Shown here: positions 8,153-16,098 of the stretch, piece by piece
How positions within the stretch are numbered: the first letter of the stretch is position 1
Layout of the letters: the number at the start of each line of letters is the position of its first letter
DNA from: Reyranellaceae bacterium
GTDB taxonomy: Bacteria > Pseudomonadota > Alphaproteobacteria > Reyranellales > Reyranellaceae
Direction: 5' to 3'
Assembly (NCBI GenBank): GCA_022844045.1
Contig: JALHMM010000075.1
Span: 1 to 32,614, forward strand
DNA length: 32,614 bases
Notes under the pieces: generated by a model
The model's database searches: none
The model's input: the letters and a program-made list of their open reading frames with translations, nothing else
Told to the model about the DNA's origin: nothing
Program-made: the position numbers and the translations under genes

Positions 8153-10174
8153 TTAAGGCTTGCCGGCGAGCGCGCCGCGCGCCGCCGTGGCGATGGCTTC
8201 CGGCGTGATGCCGAAATGCTTGTAGAGATCGGTCGCCTTGCCCGAAGCGCCAAAGCCGCTCATGCCGACGAAGCGGCCGCGCCGGCCCAGCCAACGCTCC
8301 CAGCCGAATCCGCTCGCCGCCTCGCAGGCGACGCGCGCGGTGCCGTGCTTGCCCAGAATCTCGACGCGATACGCTTCCGGCTGTTGCGCGAAGAGCTCCC
8401 ATGACGGCATCGACACGACAGCGGCGCTGATGCCGTCCTTGGCCAGCAGATCGCGCGCCGCGAGCGCCAGGGAGACCTCCGAGCCTGACGCCATCAGGCG
8501 CGCCTGGTCGGCGGGCGAGCCGGCGAGGATGTAAGCGCCTTTGGCCGAGCGGTTCTCCGCCACGCCGCCACAGATCGTCGGCAGGTTCTGGCGGGTCAGC
8601 GCGATGACGCTGGGGCTCTCGACCGAGCGCAACGCGAGTTCCCAGCACTCCGCCGTCTCGACCACGTCGGCCGGCCGGAACACTTGAAGATTGGGGATCG
8701 CCCGCAGGGCGGCGAGATGCTCGACCGGCTGATGCGTGGGACCGTCCTCGCCCAGGCCGATCGAGTCGTGCGTCATGACGTAGATCACGCGCAGGCCCAT
8801 CAGCGCCGACAGCCGGATCGAGGGGCGGCAGTAGTCGGTGAATACCAGGAACGTGCCGCCATAGGGGATCGACCCGCCATGCAGGGCGATGCCGTTCATC
8901 GCCGCGGCCATCGCATGCTCGCGGATGCCGTAGAAGACGTAACGGCCGTCCCACGCGCCCTTCTGCAGCGGCTTGAGCGTCGCGGTGCGGGTGTTGTTGG
9001 AGCCGGTTAGATCGGCCGAGCCGCCGATGGTCTCGGGTAGCAGCGGATTGATCACCTCGAGCACTTCCTGGCTCGACTTGCGCGTCGCCCAGGACGGCTT
9101 CTCGGCGCTGACCTTGGTCTTGAAAGCCGATAGCGCGCCGTCGAGCGACGCGGGCAGGGCGCCCGACTGCCGACGATCCCATTCGAGGCGATCAGCCGCC
9201 GACATCGCGCCCAGCCGCGCCTGCCAGGCTTTGTGCGCGGTGGCACCGCGCGCGCCCAGCGCGCGCCAGGCGGCGAGAACGGTGTCGGGAATCACGAACG
9301 GCGCATGCGGCCAGCCGAGCTTGGCGCGCGCGCCCTCGATCTCTTCCTTGCCTAGCGGCGCGCCATGCGTGGCGGCGGTGCCGGCCTTCTTCGGCGCGCC
9401 ATAGCCGATCACGGTGCGGCAGGCGATCATCGAGGGTTTGTCGGTGACCGCCTTGGCCAATGTCATCGCCCGCTCGATCTGCTCCGGGTCGTGGCCGTCG
9501 ACGCGCTGCACATGCCAGCCGGCGGCGGCGAAACGCATCAGGTGGTCTTCCGAGGTCGACAGCGACGTCGCGCCGTCGATCGAGATGCCGTTGTCGTCGA
9601 ACAGCACGATCAATCGGCCCAGGCCTAGATGGCCGGCGAGCGTGATCGCCTCCTGGCCGATGCCCTCCATCAGGCAGCCGTCGCCGGCGATCGCCCAGGT
9701 GTGGTGATCGACCACCGTGTCGCCGAAATGCGCCGCCAGCGAGCGCTCGGCGATCGCCATGCCCACGGCGTTGCCGAGGCCCTGGCCGAGTGGGCCGGTC
9801 GTGGTCTCGATGCCGGCGGCGTGGCCGTACTCGGGATGGCCGGCGGTGCGCGAGCCGACCTGGCGGAAACGCTTGATCTCCTCCATGGTCATATCGGCGT
9901 AGCCGGTGAGATGGAGCAGCGCGTAGAGCAGCATCGAGCCGTGGCCGGCCGACAGCACGAAGCGGTCGCGGTCGGGCCAGTGCGGATCGGCGGCGTCGAA
10001 CTTCAGGAACTTCGAGAACAGCACGGTCGCGACATCGGCCATGCCCATGGGCATGCCGGGATGACCAGAGTCGGCCTGCTGTACCGCGTCCATCGCCAGC
10101 GCCCGGATGGCGTTCGCCATGTCGTGATGAGCGATGGCTTGCGAGCCTGGAGCGGCGGCGGTCGAAGCGGTCAT
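8153..10174 (-). CDS. tkt: Transketolase
   Basis: 673-residue thiamine-diphosphate enzyme moving two-carbon ketol units between sugar phosphates in the pentose phosphate or Calvin pathways. Visible motifs are SGHPGMPMGMA near residue 36 with the cofactor-contacting histidine, GPLGQGLGNAVGMA (127-140), the thiamine motif GDGCLMEG (164-171) ending in DDNGISID, and the pyrimidine domain beginning around residue 355. The length is standard for bacterial TktA. I choose the ATG at 10174 (MTASTAAAPG); an in-frame upstream start to 10303 would add a basic extension not found in the family. It is the first gene of the tkt-gap unit and is divergent from the zapA region. Confidence 0.96.
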   Translation of the reverse strand: MTASTAAAPGSQAIAHHDMANAIRALAMDAVQQADSGHPGMPMGMADVATVLFSKFLKFDAADPHWPDRDRFVLSAGHGSMLLYALLHLTGYADMTMEEIKRFRQVGSRTAGHPEYGHAAGIETTTGPLGQGLGNAVGMAIAERSLAAHFGDTVVDHHTWAIAGDGCLMEGIGQEAITLAGHLGLGRLIVLFDDNGISIDGATSLSTSEDHLMRFAAAGWHVQRVDGHDPEQIERAMTLAKAVTDKPSMIACRTVIGYGAPKKAGTAATHGAPLGKEEIEGARAKLGWPHAPFVIPDTVLAAWRALGARGATAHKAWQARLGAMSAADRLEWDRRQSGALPASLDGALSAFKTKVSAEKPSWATRKSSQEVLEVINPLLPETIGGSADLTGSNNTRTATLKPLQKGAWDGRYVFYGIREHAMAAAMNGIALHGGSIPYGGTFLVFTDYCRPSIRLSALMGLRVIYVMTHDSIGLGEDGPTHQPVEHLAALRAIPNLQVFRPADVVETAECWELALRSVESPSVIALTRQNLPTICGGVAENRSAKGAYILAGSPADQARLMASGSEVSLALAARDLLAKDGISAAVVSMPSWELFAQQPEAYRVEILGKHGTARVACEAASGFGWERWLGRRGRFVGMSGFGASGKATDLYKHFGITPEAIATAARGALAGKP

Positions 10175-10506
10175 GATCGGGGTTTCTGCGGGCGCGAGAG
10201 GCGGGAATCGGCCGGTTTGCCTGAGGGCGCGCACCATGCCGAGGGGTCCGCGTGGCGTCAATGCGCGCCATGTGCCGCTTGCCCTGCGTCGCGAAATGAG
10301 CACGCGGCGGCCACAGGGCCTTGAGACGGCAGCGCTTTTCGCCTATTTTTTGCGGTAGCGTTTAGATAACCGATTTGTGGACAACAACCAGATATTGCGT
10401 GTGGATTGCCCAACGCCCTCGACATATTGACGGTAGGGCTGCAAGCGCCCATTGTAGCGTCAAGCTGGAACAGGCGCAGGGCGAGTCCCACGAGAAAGAA
10501 TTGCCG
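10175..10506. other. Intergenic region between tkt and the zapA unit
   Basis: 332 bases between divergent genes. The middle (about 10335-10400) is clearly more AT-rich than its surroundings and contains runs of T and a TTGTGGACAACAACC stretch, as expected for a shared promoter zone. The best plus-strand promoter candidate is listed separately. On the minus strand, TTGTTG (10387-10382) followed 17 bp later by TAAACG is only a weak match. No convincing gene or RNA is seen in it. Confidence 0.5.
10427..10455 (+). promoter_or_regulatory. Candidate sigma-70 promoter for the DUF4164-zapA unit
   Basis: TTGACG at 10427-10432 is a five-of-six match to the -35 consensus. A 17-bp spacer leads to CATTGT (10450-10455), a weak -10. 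The start site would fall near 10462, about 45 bp before the first start codon. The weak -10 keeps the call tentative. Confidence 0.35.
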
Positions 10507-10761
10507 ATGACAACGAAGCTCGACGAAGCCAAGGGCCTCGACGAGGCCAAGGGCAAGGTCAATAACGCGCTCAGCCGGCTCGAGAAGATGATCGAGCAAC
10601 GCCTGCGTGAGGAAACCGCGCGGGCTGACGAGTTGGCCGCCAAGCTCTCGGCGCTGGAAAGCCAGCACGAGGAACTCAAGCGCGTCGCCTCCGATGTCGA
10701 AGCGCGGCTCGAGCGGGCCATGACGCACATCCGCGGTCTCCTGACGGCTGACCAGCGTTGA
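10507..10761 (+). CDS. DUF4164-type coiled-coil protein upstream of zapA
   Basis: 84-residue, highly charged, almost entirely helical protein without membrane segments. Heptad-like spacing of Leu and Ala runs from about residue 17 to 78, so a coiled coil is expected. Short proteins of the DUF4164 type sit directly before zapA in many alphaproteobacteria, which supports the call. The ATG at 10507 is used because the in-frame upstream extension to 10375 is not helical and reads through the promoter zone. Residues 5-16 are a duplicated LDEAKG unit. A role linked to Z-ring assembly or to ZapA is suggested only by its position. Confidence 0.75.
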   Translation: MTTKLDEAKGLDEAKGKVNNALSRLEKMIEQRLREETARADELAAKLSALESQHEELKRVASDVEARLERAMTHIRGLLTADQR

Positions 10762-10842
10762 CCACCTCAGTCGCCTGCTTCACACTGGCGACCAATAAAA
10801 AACGACTTAATCCCCCTCCAAGAACGAATGTGAGTGCTGGCC

Positions 10843-11238
10843 ATGCCGCACGTGTCCGTCCGTATCAACGCCCGTCAGTATGAGATCGCCTGCGCCGAGG
10901 GCGAGGAGGAGCGCTTGCTGGCGCTCGCCGCCGACCTCGACGCATGCGTGGTGGATCTGCGCAAGCAGATCGTCGGCGCGCCCGAGATCAAGCTGCTGGT
11001 GCTCGGCGCGCTGATGATGGCCGATAAGGCGCGCGAAGCCGCGGGCCGCATCGAGCAGGCCGAGCTGGAAGCCGTCCGCGCGCGCAGCGAGCTGCAGATG
11101 CTGCGCCAGGAACTCGACGCCAGCCGTGCCGAGGCCGCGACACGTCGCACGGCGCAGCCCGAAGTCCGGCTGGAGGATCTGTTCTCCGGACTCGAGACCC
11201 GCATCGAAGGTCTCGCGCGCAAAGTCGCCGCCGCCTGA
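10843..11238 (+). CDS. zapA: Cell division protein ZapA
   Basis: 131-residue cytosolic FtsZ-bundling protein that stabilises the Z-ring. The N-terminal globular part begins with VSVRINARQYEIACAEGEEE, the usual ZapA opening, and continues with LAADLD. A long coiled coil follows from about residue 55 (ADKAREAAGRIEQAELEA onward). The C-terminal RLEDLFSGLETRIEGLARKV is a further helix. The ATG at 10843 aligns with the family start; a GTG at 10834 would add three residues. It lies 81 bp after the DUF4164 gene. The order zapA, 6S RNA, 5-formyl-THF cyclo-ligase is widely conserved in proteobacteria. Confidence 0.92.
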   Translation: MPHVSVRINARQYEIACAEGEEERLLALAADLDACVVDLRKQIVGAPEIKLLVLGALMMADKAREAAGRIEQAELEAVRARSELQMLRQELDASRAEAATRRTAQPEVRLEDLFSGLETRIEGLARKVAAA

Positions 11239-11246
11239 CAGGAATG

Positions 11247-11275
11247 TTGTAGTAGCACCCGCCGATCCCTACATT
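11247..11275 (+). promoter_or_regulatory. Putative promoter of 6S RNA
   Basis: TTGTAG (11247-11252) and TACATT (11270-11275) are separated by exactly 17 bp. The predicted start, six to seven bases after the -10, falls at about 11282. This is the first base of the closing stem proposed for 6S RNA, an independent agreement that strengthens both calls. The hexamers themselves match the consensus only moderately. Confidence 0.45.
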
Positions 11276-11280
11276 GGGGA

Positions 11281-11458
11281 CGGGGCGGAGTGCTGCGCGG
11301 TGCGTGGGCCGCAAAAACCCTGGGGCCAATGCTCTCCTCTAGGGAGCTGTTCCTGGTCTTGATCCTGGTCTCGATCACACGGCGCCCACCTGCGCAAGCA
11401 GGCCACAGAGGTTAAGCCGGGCTTTCACGGCCATCGTGGCGCCGCCCCACCTTTCTTT
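11281..11458 (+). ncRNA. ssrS: 6S RNA (SsrS)
   Basis: 6S RNA mimics an open promoter and binds the housekeeping RNA polymerase holoenzyme, lowering transcription in slow growth. The call rests on three things. First, position: the RNA lies in the 229-bp gap between zapA and the 5-formyl-THF cyclo-ligase gene, its classical location. Second, structure: GGGGCGG (11282-11288) pairs with CCGCCCC (11442-11448) as a closing stem, GGCCG (11307-11311) can pair with CGGCC (11428-11432), and a CCTGC-GCAA-GCAGG hairpin (11389-11402) lies in the 3' half. Third, a T-rich stretch follows the stem. The span of about 170 nt fits the family. Exact ends are not certain. Confidence 0.75.
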
Positions 11459-11467
11459 TCTCACGCC

Positions 11468-12070
11468 ATGACCGACGAACCTCTCCTCCAGCTCAAGCGC
11501 GACTTGCGTATCGACATGATCGCGAAGCGCGCGGCGATCAGCGACGCCGCGCGGGCGGCGGCGCGCGACTCACTGATCCGCGTCTGGCGACGCGAGCGGC
11601 CGGTGCCGGTGCGCGAGGCGACCGGCACGGCGCCGGTTATCGCCGCCTTCTGGCCGATGGGCGAGGAGATCGACATCCGCCCGTTGCTGTTGGCGCTGCA
11701 CGAGGATGGCCACCCGCTCTGCCTGCCGCGCACGCCCAAGCGTGGCGAGCCGCTGATGTTCCATGCGTGGCAACCAGGCGAGACGCTGGAACCCGGTCCG
11801 CTCGGCACTTCGCAGCCCCGGGGCGCGGCGCCGGTGATGGAGCCCGACGCGCTGATCGTGCCGCTGCTCGCGGTCGATCCCGCCGGCTTCCGCCTGGGCT
11901 ATGGCGGCGGCTTCTACGACCGCACGCTGACGCGCCTGCGATCGCGCCGCGCCGTCACCGCCATCGGCGTCTGCTTCGACGACCAGCGCGTCGCGCGCGT
12001 GCCGACGGGTCCCAACGACGCAAGGCTGGACTTCCTTTTGACGGAGCGTGCGCTGCTCGCCTTCGCCTGA
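11468..12070 (+). CDS. 5-formyltetrahydrofolate cyclo-ligase
   Basis: 200-residue cytosolic enzyme (YgfA/Fau, MTHFS) that uses ATP to convert 5-formyl-THF to 5,10-methenyl-THF, salvaging a folate that inhibits other folate enzymes. The ATP/phosphate signature GYGGGFYDR is at 144-152. It is preceded by ALIVPLLAVDPAGFRL and followed by a GVCFDDQ strand, as in the family. The N-terminal LKRDLRIDMIAKRAAIS is the usual opening helix. The ATG at 11468 lies only about 20 bases after the 6S RNA stem, so readthrough of the 6S transcript could express it, as known for ssrS-ygfA in enterobacteria. Confidence 0.93.
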   Translation: MTDEPLLQLKRDLRIDMIAKRAAISDAARAAARDSLIRVWRRERPVPVREATGTAPVIAAFWPMGEEIDIRPLLLALHEDGHPLCLPRTPKRGEPLMFHAWQPGETLEPGPLGTSQPRGAAPVMEPDALIVPLLAVDPAGFRLGYGGGFYDRTLTRLRSRRAVTAIGVCFDDQRVARVPTGPNDARLDFLLTERALLAFA

Positions 12071-12112
12071 AGCTGGGCTAAGCTCCCGACCTGAAGCACG
12101 GGAGATACGCAC

Positions 12113-13159
12113 ATGACGACCGGCAAACCGAGCGCGCCGTTGGGAAACGTGGTGGCGCCGCTCGACGACTGGCTCGCGAAGCAGGCCAGAGAAGAGATCA
12201 TCGAGCCCGACCTGCCGATCGTCGATCCGCATCATCATCTGTGGGATCGCGCCAACCATCGCTACCTGCTCGATGAGCTGCTGGCCGACACCGGCTCGGG
12301 CCACAACGTGGTCGCGACGGTGTTCGTCGACTGCATGGCGTTCTACCGCGGCGATGGCCCGCGCGAGATGAAGCCGATCGGCGAGACCGAGTTCGCCAAT
12401 GGCGTCGCGGCGATGAGCGCCAGCGGCGTCTATGGCGCGACGCGCGCCTGCGCCGCCATCGTCAGCCATGCCGATCTCACCTTGGGCGCCAAGGCGCGCG
12501 CGGTGCTGGAGGCGCAGATCGCCGCCGGCAACGGCCGCTTCCGCGGCATTCGCCACGCGGCGGGCTGGGACGAAAGCCCATTGATCCGCAACAGCCACAC
12601 CAATCCGCCCAAGGGCCTCTACGCCGACAAGACCTTCCGCGAGGGTTTTGCCCAACTGGCGCCGCTGGGCGTCTCGTTCGAGGCCTGGCAGTACCATCCG
12701 CAGCTGCGCGAGGTCACGGACTTGGCGCGCGCCTTCCCCGATACCTCGATCATCCTCAACCATTGCGGCGGGCCGCTGGGTATCGGCCCTTACGCCAACC
12801 AGACGCCGGGCGTCTACTCGCAATGGCGCAAGGACATGGCCGAGCTGGCGACGTGCCAGAACGTCACCGTGAAGCTGGGCGGGCTCGGTATGAAGGTCGG
12901 TGTCTTCGATCATTTCGATCGGCCGGTGCCGCCGACCTCGCGCGAGATCGCCGAGGCCTGGAAGCCCTGGATCGAGCACTGCATCGAGAGCTTCGGCGAA
13001 GCGCGCTGCATGTTCGAGAGCAACTTCCCGGTCGATAAGGTCTCCACCGGCTACGCCGTGCTGTGGAACGCCTTCAAGCGTCTTGCCTCAGGTGCGTCGG
13101 CGGCGGAGAAGACGGCGCTGTTCAGCGGCACGGCGGCGCGCGTCTATCGCCTCGGCTGA
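12113..13159 (+). CDS. Amidohydrolase family 2 protein (metal-dependent hydrolase)
   Basis: 348-residue TIM-barrel hydrolase of the Amidohydro_2 family (COG3618, which includes lactonases and carboxylate hydrolases). The first metal-binding strand is DPHHHLWD at residues 38-45. Later motifs are FRGIRHAAGWD, ILNHCGGPLG (a further metal-ligand strand), VTVKLGGLGM and a C-terminal CMFESNFPVDK with the usual S-N-x-P-V-D. The length is typical. The ATG at 12113 follows a GGGAGA ribosome site. It lies 42 bp after the cyclo-ligase gene on the same strand and could be cotranscribed. The substrate is not predictable; members act on lactones, acylated acids or aromatic carboxylates. Confidence 0.88.
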   Translation: MTTGKPSAPLGNVVAPLDDWLAKQAREEIIEPDLPIVDPHHHLWDRANHRYLLDELLADTGSGHNVVATVFVDCMAFYRGDGPREMKPIGETEFANGVAAMSASGVYGATRACAAIVSHADLTLGAKARAVLEAQIAAGNGRFRGIRHAAGWDESPLIRNSHTNPPKGLYADKTFREGFAQLAPLGVSFEAWQYHPQLREVTDLARAFPDTSIILNHCGGPLGIGPYANQTPGVYSQWRKDMAELATCQNVTVKLGGLGMKVGVFDHFDRPVPPTSREIAEAWKPWIEHCIESFGEARCMFESNFPVDKVSTGYAVLWNAFKRLASGASAAEKTALFSGTAARVYRLG

Positions 13160-13235
13160 CCACCCCTGTGCCGGGATGGTGAACCGAGTTGAGTTGATCG
13201 AGCCGATCCCGGCGGCCTCTCCTCGCGCTTCGACG

Positions 13236-13688
13236 ATGGAGATGCCGATGCCGAGACTCTTCCTGCTGTTCGCCTTGATCCTGGCGCCGCTAGCCGCCGT
13301 CGCGTCGGAGAACGGCATCATCGCCGTGCCCAGTCCGCACAACGTCCAGGACTCCGTGACGAAGATCGAAGCCGTCGCCAAGGCGCGCGGGCTGACGATC
13401 TTCGCGCGCGTCGACCACTCGGGCGAAGCGAAAGGGGCCGGCCTCGACATGCCGCCGACGCAGCTGCTGGTGCTCGGCAATCCCAAGGCCGGCACGCCGT
13501 TGATGCTGGCCAAGCCGTCGCTGGCCATCGACCTGCCGCTCAAGATTCTCGTCTGGCAGGACGCCGCCGGCAAGGTTTGGGTCGGCTACAACGATCCCGC
13601 GTTCCTGAAGCAGCGGCACGGGCTGACCGATGAGCAGGCCAAACCGCTGGGCGCGCCGGGTGGCCTGATCGAGGCGGCGCTGAAGTAA
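13236..13688 (+). CDS. Secreted DUF302 domain protein
   Basis: About 150 residues. A hydrophobic signal peptide (PRLFLLFALILAPLAAV) ends in a likely cleavage site near VAS-EN. The mature part matches the DUF302 fold: SVTKIEAVAKARGLTIFARV, then a DHSGEAKGAGLDMPP loop, QLLVLGNPKAGTPLM, IDLPLKILVWQD and a C-terminal VGYNDPAFLKQRHGL. DUF302 domains occur in small periplasmic proteins of unknown function. Three in-frame ATGs (13236, 13242, 13248) are possible starts; I take the first. An upstream ATG near 13176 would precede the signal peptide with a polar extension and is less likely. Confidence 0.82.
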   Translation: MEMPMPRLFLLFALILAPLAAVASENGIIAVPSPHNVQDSVTKIEAVAKARGLTIFARVDHSGEAKGAGLDMPPTQLLVLGNPKAGTPLMLAKPSLAIDLPLKILVWQDAAGKVWVGYNDPAFLKQRHGLTDEQAKPLGAPGGLIEAALK

Positions 13689-13761
13689 GCGCTTCCGTCG
13701 GGCCGGGCGTGGTGGTGAACTGCGCGCCGTTCACCATACGGATGATCGAGGAACCATCGCC

Positions 13762-14091
13762 ATGAGCATCTATGAACTGCGCGTCTATCGCTGCGTGCCG
13801 GGCCGGCTGCCGGCGCTGCTGAAGCGCTTCGAGACCATCACGCTGAAGATCTGGGAGAAGCACGGCATCAAGCAGGCCGGCTTCTGGACCGTGCTGGTCG
13901 GCGAGTCGAACCAGGATCTCTATTACCTGCTGCAATGGGACTCGCTGGCCGATCGCGAGACCAAGTGGAACAAGTTCGCCGCCGACCCGGAATGGCACGC
14001 CAAGCGCGCCGAGACCGAGAAGGACGGCGCGATCGTCGCCAATGTCAGCGTTCAGTTCCTGTCGCCGACCAGCTTCTCGTCGGTCAAGTGA
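13762..14091 (+). CDS. NIPSNAP family protein
   Basis: 109-residue protein with the ferredoxin-like NIPSNAP fold. It begins MSIYELRVYRCVPGRL, has the central KIWEKHGIKQAGFWTVLVG and LYYLLQWDSLADRE strands, and ends with WHAKRAETEKDG, the usual closing pattern. Bacterial NIPSNAP proteins are small dimeric alpha/beta-barrel proteins often found beside catabolic genes; a specific role is not established. The ATG at 13762 has GAGGAA about eight bases upstream. It follows the DUF302 gene by 73 bp on the same strand and is followed by a palindromic repeat that probably ends the transcript. Confidence 0.88.
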   Translation: MSIYELRVYRCVPGRLPALLKRFETITLKIWEKHGIKQAGFWTVLVGESNQDLYYLLQWDSLADRETKWNKFAADPEWHAKRAETEKDGAIVANVSVQFLSPTSFSSVK

Positions 14092-14099
14092 CCCGCAGG

Positions 14100-14152
14100 G
14101 TCATCCTGAGCGTGGCGAAGGATCCAGGTCCTTCGCTGGCGCTCAGCATGAC
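14100..14152. repeat. Palindromic intergenic repeat (GTCATCCTGAGC type)
   Basis: An imperfect inverted repeat fills the gap between two convergent genes. The left arm starts GTCATCCTGAGCG and continues to GGCGAAGGA (about 14122). The right arm is TCCTTCGC...GCTCAGCATGAC (14129-14152). This pattern is recognisable as a dispersed palindromic element found in many proteobacterial genomes; its translation gives the tell-tale RHAQDD string. It can fold in either strand and may act as a bidirectional transcription end. Confidence 0.7.
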
Positions 14153-14158
14153 GGGGAG

Positions 14159-14725
14159 TCAGTGCCCGCTGACCTTGCCCGTCGCCTGCGTGGGGTAGGT
14201 CAGCCGGTCGACATAAGCGATGCCGATCGCCGAGACGATAAAGGTCAGGTGGATGATGGTCTGCCACATCACCGCGGCCTCGGTGAAGTTCGCCTTCGGC
14301 CCGCCTAGCCCGCCTGCCTCGATGAAGGTGCGCAGCAGGTGGATCGAGGAGATGCCGATGATCGCCATCGCCAGCTTGATCTTCAGCACGCTGGCGTTGA
14401 CGTGGCTCAGCCATTCCGGCTGGTCGGGATGGCCTTCCAGCCGCATGCGCGACACGAAGGTCTCGTAGCCGCCGACGATCACCATGATCAGCAGGTTGGA
14501 GATCATCACCACGTCGATCAAGCCCAGCACGATCAGCATGATCTCCTGCTCGGTGATCTTCAGCGCAGTGGCCACGAGATGCCACAGCTCCTTGATGAAC
14601 AGGAAAACGTAGACGCACTGGGCGACGATCAGACCGAGATAGAGCGGCAGCTGCAGCCAGCGCGAGCTGAAGATCAGCGCCGGCAGGATGCCGAGGCGGG
14701 GGCGTTCGTGTTGTGGATCGGCCAT
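14159..14725 (-). CDS. UPF0114 family membrane protein (YqhA-like)
   Basis: 188-residue inner-membrane protein of the UPF0114/YqhA (TIGR00645) family. About four hydrophobic segments are visible: SRWLQLPLYLGLIVAQ, EIMLIVLGLIDVVMISN with LLIMVIVGGYETFVSR, LKIKLAMAIIGISSIHLL, and a last helix around TIIHLTFIVSAIGIAYVD. Known members are of unknown biochemical role. The ATG at 14725 opens MADPQHERPRLG. It lies on the minus strand, 74 bp after a smaller membrane-protein gene with the same direction, and ends at the palindromic repeat shared with the NIPSNAP gene. Confidence 0.85.
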   Translation of the reverse strand: MADPQHERPRLGILPALIFSSRWLQLPLYLGLIVAQCVYVFLFIKELWHLVATALKITEQEIMLIVLGLIDVVMISNLLIMVIVGGYETFVSRMRLEGHPDQPEWLSHVNASVLKIKLAMAIIGISSIHLLRTFIEAGGLGGPKANFTEAAVMWQTIIHLTFIVSAIGIAYVDRLTYPTQATGKVSGH

Positions 14726-14799
14726 GGGTTCCGTCGAGGGGTTGGGTGCGCCGCAACATCGGCGTAGGCGACAGCGATTTCAAGACGGATATCCTGCCG

Positions 14800-15117
14800 T
14801 CAGAAAAAGAACCCCGAGGTCAGAAAATGGTACACGCCGATCGCCGCGATGCCGGCCAGGATGGCGTAGTGGACGGCGCGATTGCCCCAGATCGTGGGTT
14901 GCCGCGACAGCTTCAGGGCGACCATCGCCGCCAGAACGACGGCCACCGGGCCGGCGATCAGCGCGCCATAATTGAGGGTGATGTCCTCGACGACCACGCC
15001 GTTGACCGTGCGCCGGGACGAGGTCGTGAAGCCGATCAGATAGGTGCCCAAGGCCACGGCAAGCGCGACCCATTTGCCCTCCATGTAGCTCATCATCTGA
15101 TCGTAGATGTCCGACAT
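14800..15117 (-). CDS. Small two-to-three-helix membrane protein, unknown
   Basis: 105-residue protein, not recognised. It opens with a short polar end (MSDIYDQMMSYMEGK). Hydrophobic segments follow at roughly 16-31 (WVALAVALGTYLIGF), 50-68 (ALIAGPVAVVLAAMVAL) and 82-103 (AVHYAILAGIAAIGVYHFL). The link between the first two is charged. It is divergent from the dioxygenase gene on the right and upstream of the UPF0114 gene, with which it may be cotranscribed. The pairing with another membrane protein hints at a shared envelope role; nothing more can be said. Confidence 0.7.
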   Translation of the reverse strand: MSDIYDQMMSYMEGKWVALAVALGTYLIGFTTSSRRTVNGVVVEDITLNYGALIAGPVAVVLAAMVALKLSRQPTIWGNRAVHYAILAGIAAIGVYHFLTSGFFF

Positions 15118-15200
15118 TCCCGGCGCCCCCCGTCCTTTGCGGCAGTCTCGCCCGGTTGTGGCGGCTTGTCATCGGTCCTGGACTGCGCGAGCCTGTCGCC

Positions 15201-16088
15201 ATGACGCTGACCATCACCCCCCGCGACCCCGCCCGCCCCGACTTCGCCGGTGAAGTCCGGGGCATCGATCTGCGCAAGCCGTTGACGCCGGACGAGGTGT
15301 CGGCGGTCGCCGCGGGCATGGACCACTACGCCGTGCTGGTTTTCCGCGGCCAGGACATCGACGACGAGCAGCAACTCGCCTTCAGCCGCAAGTTCGGGCC
15401 GATGGAGACGGCGACCGGCGACATCGCCAAGCCGGAGGACCGCCGGCTCAGCATGGACGTCAACGACATCTCCAACCTCGACAAGAACGGCAATGTGCTG
15501 GCGCGCGACGATCGCAAGCGGCTGTTCAGCCTCGGCAACATGCTCTGGCACTCCGACAGCTCGTTCAAGGCGACGCCGGCCAAGTACTCGGCGCTCTCGG
15601 CGCGCGTGATCCCGGAAAGCGGCGGCAACACCGAGTTCGCCGATATGCGCGCGGCGTGGGACGCGCTCGACCAGGAGACCAAGGACCTGGTGCGCGACAT
15701 GGTGACGGTGCACAGCCAGATCTTCTCGCGCGGTATCCTCGGCTTCACCGACTTCACGGATGACGAGCGCGAGAAGTGGGCGCCGGTGCGTCAGCGCCTT
15801 GTGCGCCGTCATCAGTCGAGCGGCCGGCTGTCGCTCTACCTCTCCGCCCATATCGGCGGCATCGAGGGCTGGCCGATGCCCGAGGCGCGCGCGCTGATCC
15901 GCGACCTCACCGAGCACGCGACGCAGCGCCAGTTCGTTTACGCCCATGTCTGGCGGCCGCGCGACCTGGTGATGTGGGACAATCGCGCGACGATGCATCG
16001 CGCGCGGCGCTACGACGCCACCAAGGTGCGCGACATGCACCGCACCACGAACGCCGACAGCGCGCCGACGCTGGAACAGCCGGTCTGA
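15201..16088 (+). CDS. TauD/TfdA-type Fe(II)/2-oxoglutarate-dependent dioxygenase
   Basis: 295-residue cytosolic dioxygenase of the TauD/TfdA family. It couples decarboxylation of 2-oxoglutarate to hydroxylation of a substrate, often releasing sulfite or cleaving an ether. The iron triad is visible: H117-x-D119 in LWHSDSSF and the distal H266 in ATMHRARR. R281 in DMHRTT is the likely 2-oxoglutarate carboxylate anchor. The length and the DHYAVLVFRGQDI opening fit the family. The ATG at 15201 is used; an in-frame start at 15156 would add 15 residues outside the family. The substrate cannot be assigned; the sequence resembles the alkyl/aryloxy-acid branch in general layout only. Confidence 0.9.
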   Translation: MTLTITPRDPARPDFAGEVRGIDLRKPLTPDEVSAVAAGMDHYAVLVFRGQDIDDEQQLAFSRKFGPMETATGDIAKPEDRRLSMDVNDISNLDKNGNVLARDDRKRLFSLGNMLWHSDSSFKATPAKYSALSARVIPESGGNTEFADMRAAWDALDQETKDLVRDMVTVHSQIFSRGILGFTDFTDDEREKWAPVRQRLVRRHQSSGRLSLYLSAHIGGIEGWPMPEARALIRDLTEHATQRQFVYAHVWRPRDLVMWDNRATMHRARRYDATKVRDMHRTTNADSAPTLEQPV

Positions 16089-16098
16089 GGCTGGAGGC

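Noticed and set aside
10770..10792. GTCGCC...GGCGAC stem before zapA followed by A-rich DNA
   Set aside because: The loop is 11 nt, the stem only 6 bp, and there is no T run on the plus strand, so it is not a convincing terminator.
11570..12979. Long minus-strand open frame (about 469 codons)
   Set aside because: Antisense to the cyclo-ligase and amidohydrolase genes, which have clear motifs; no recognisable domain in the antisense product.
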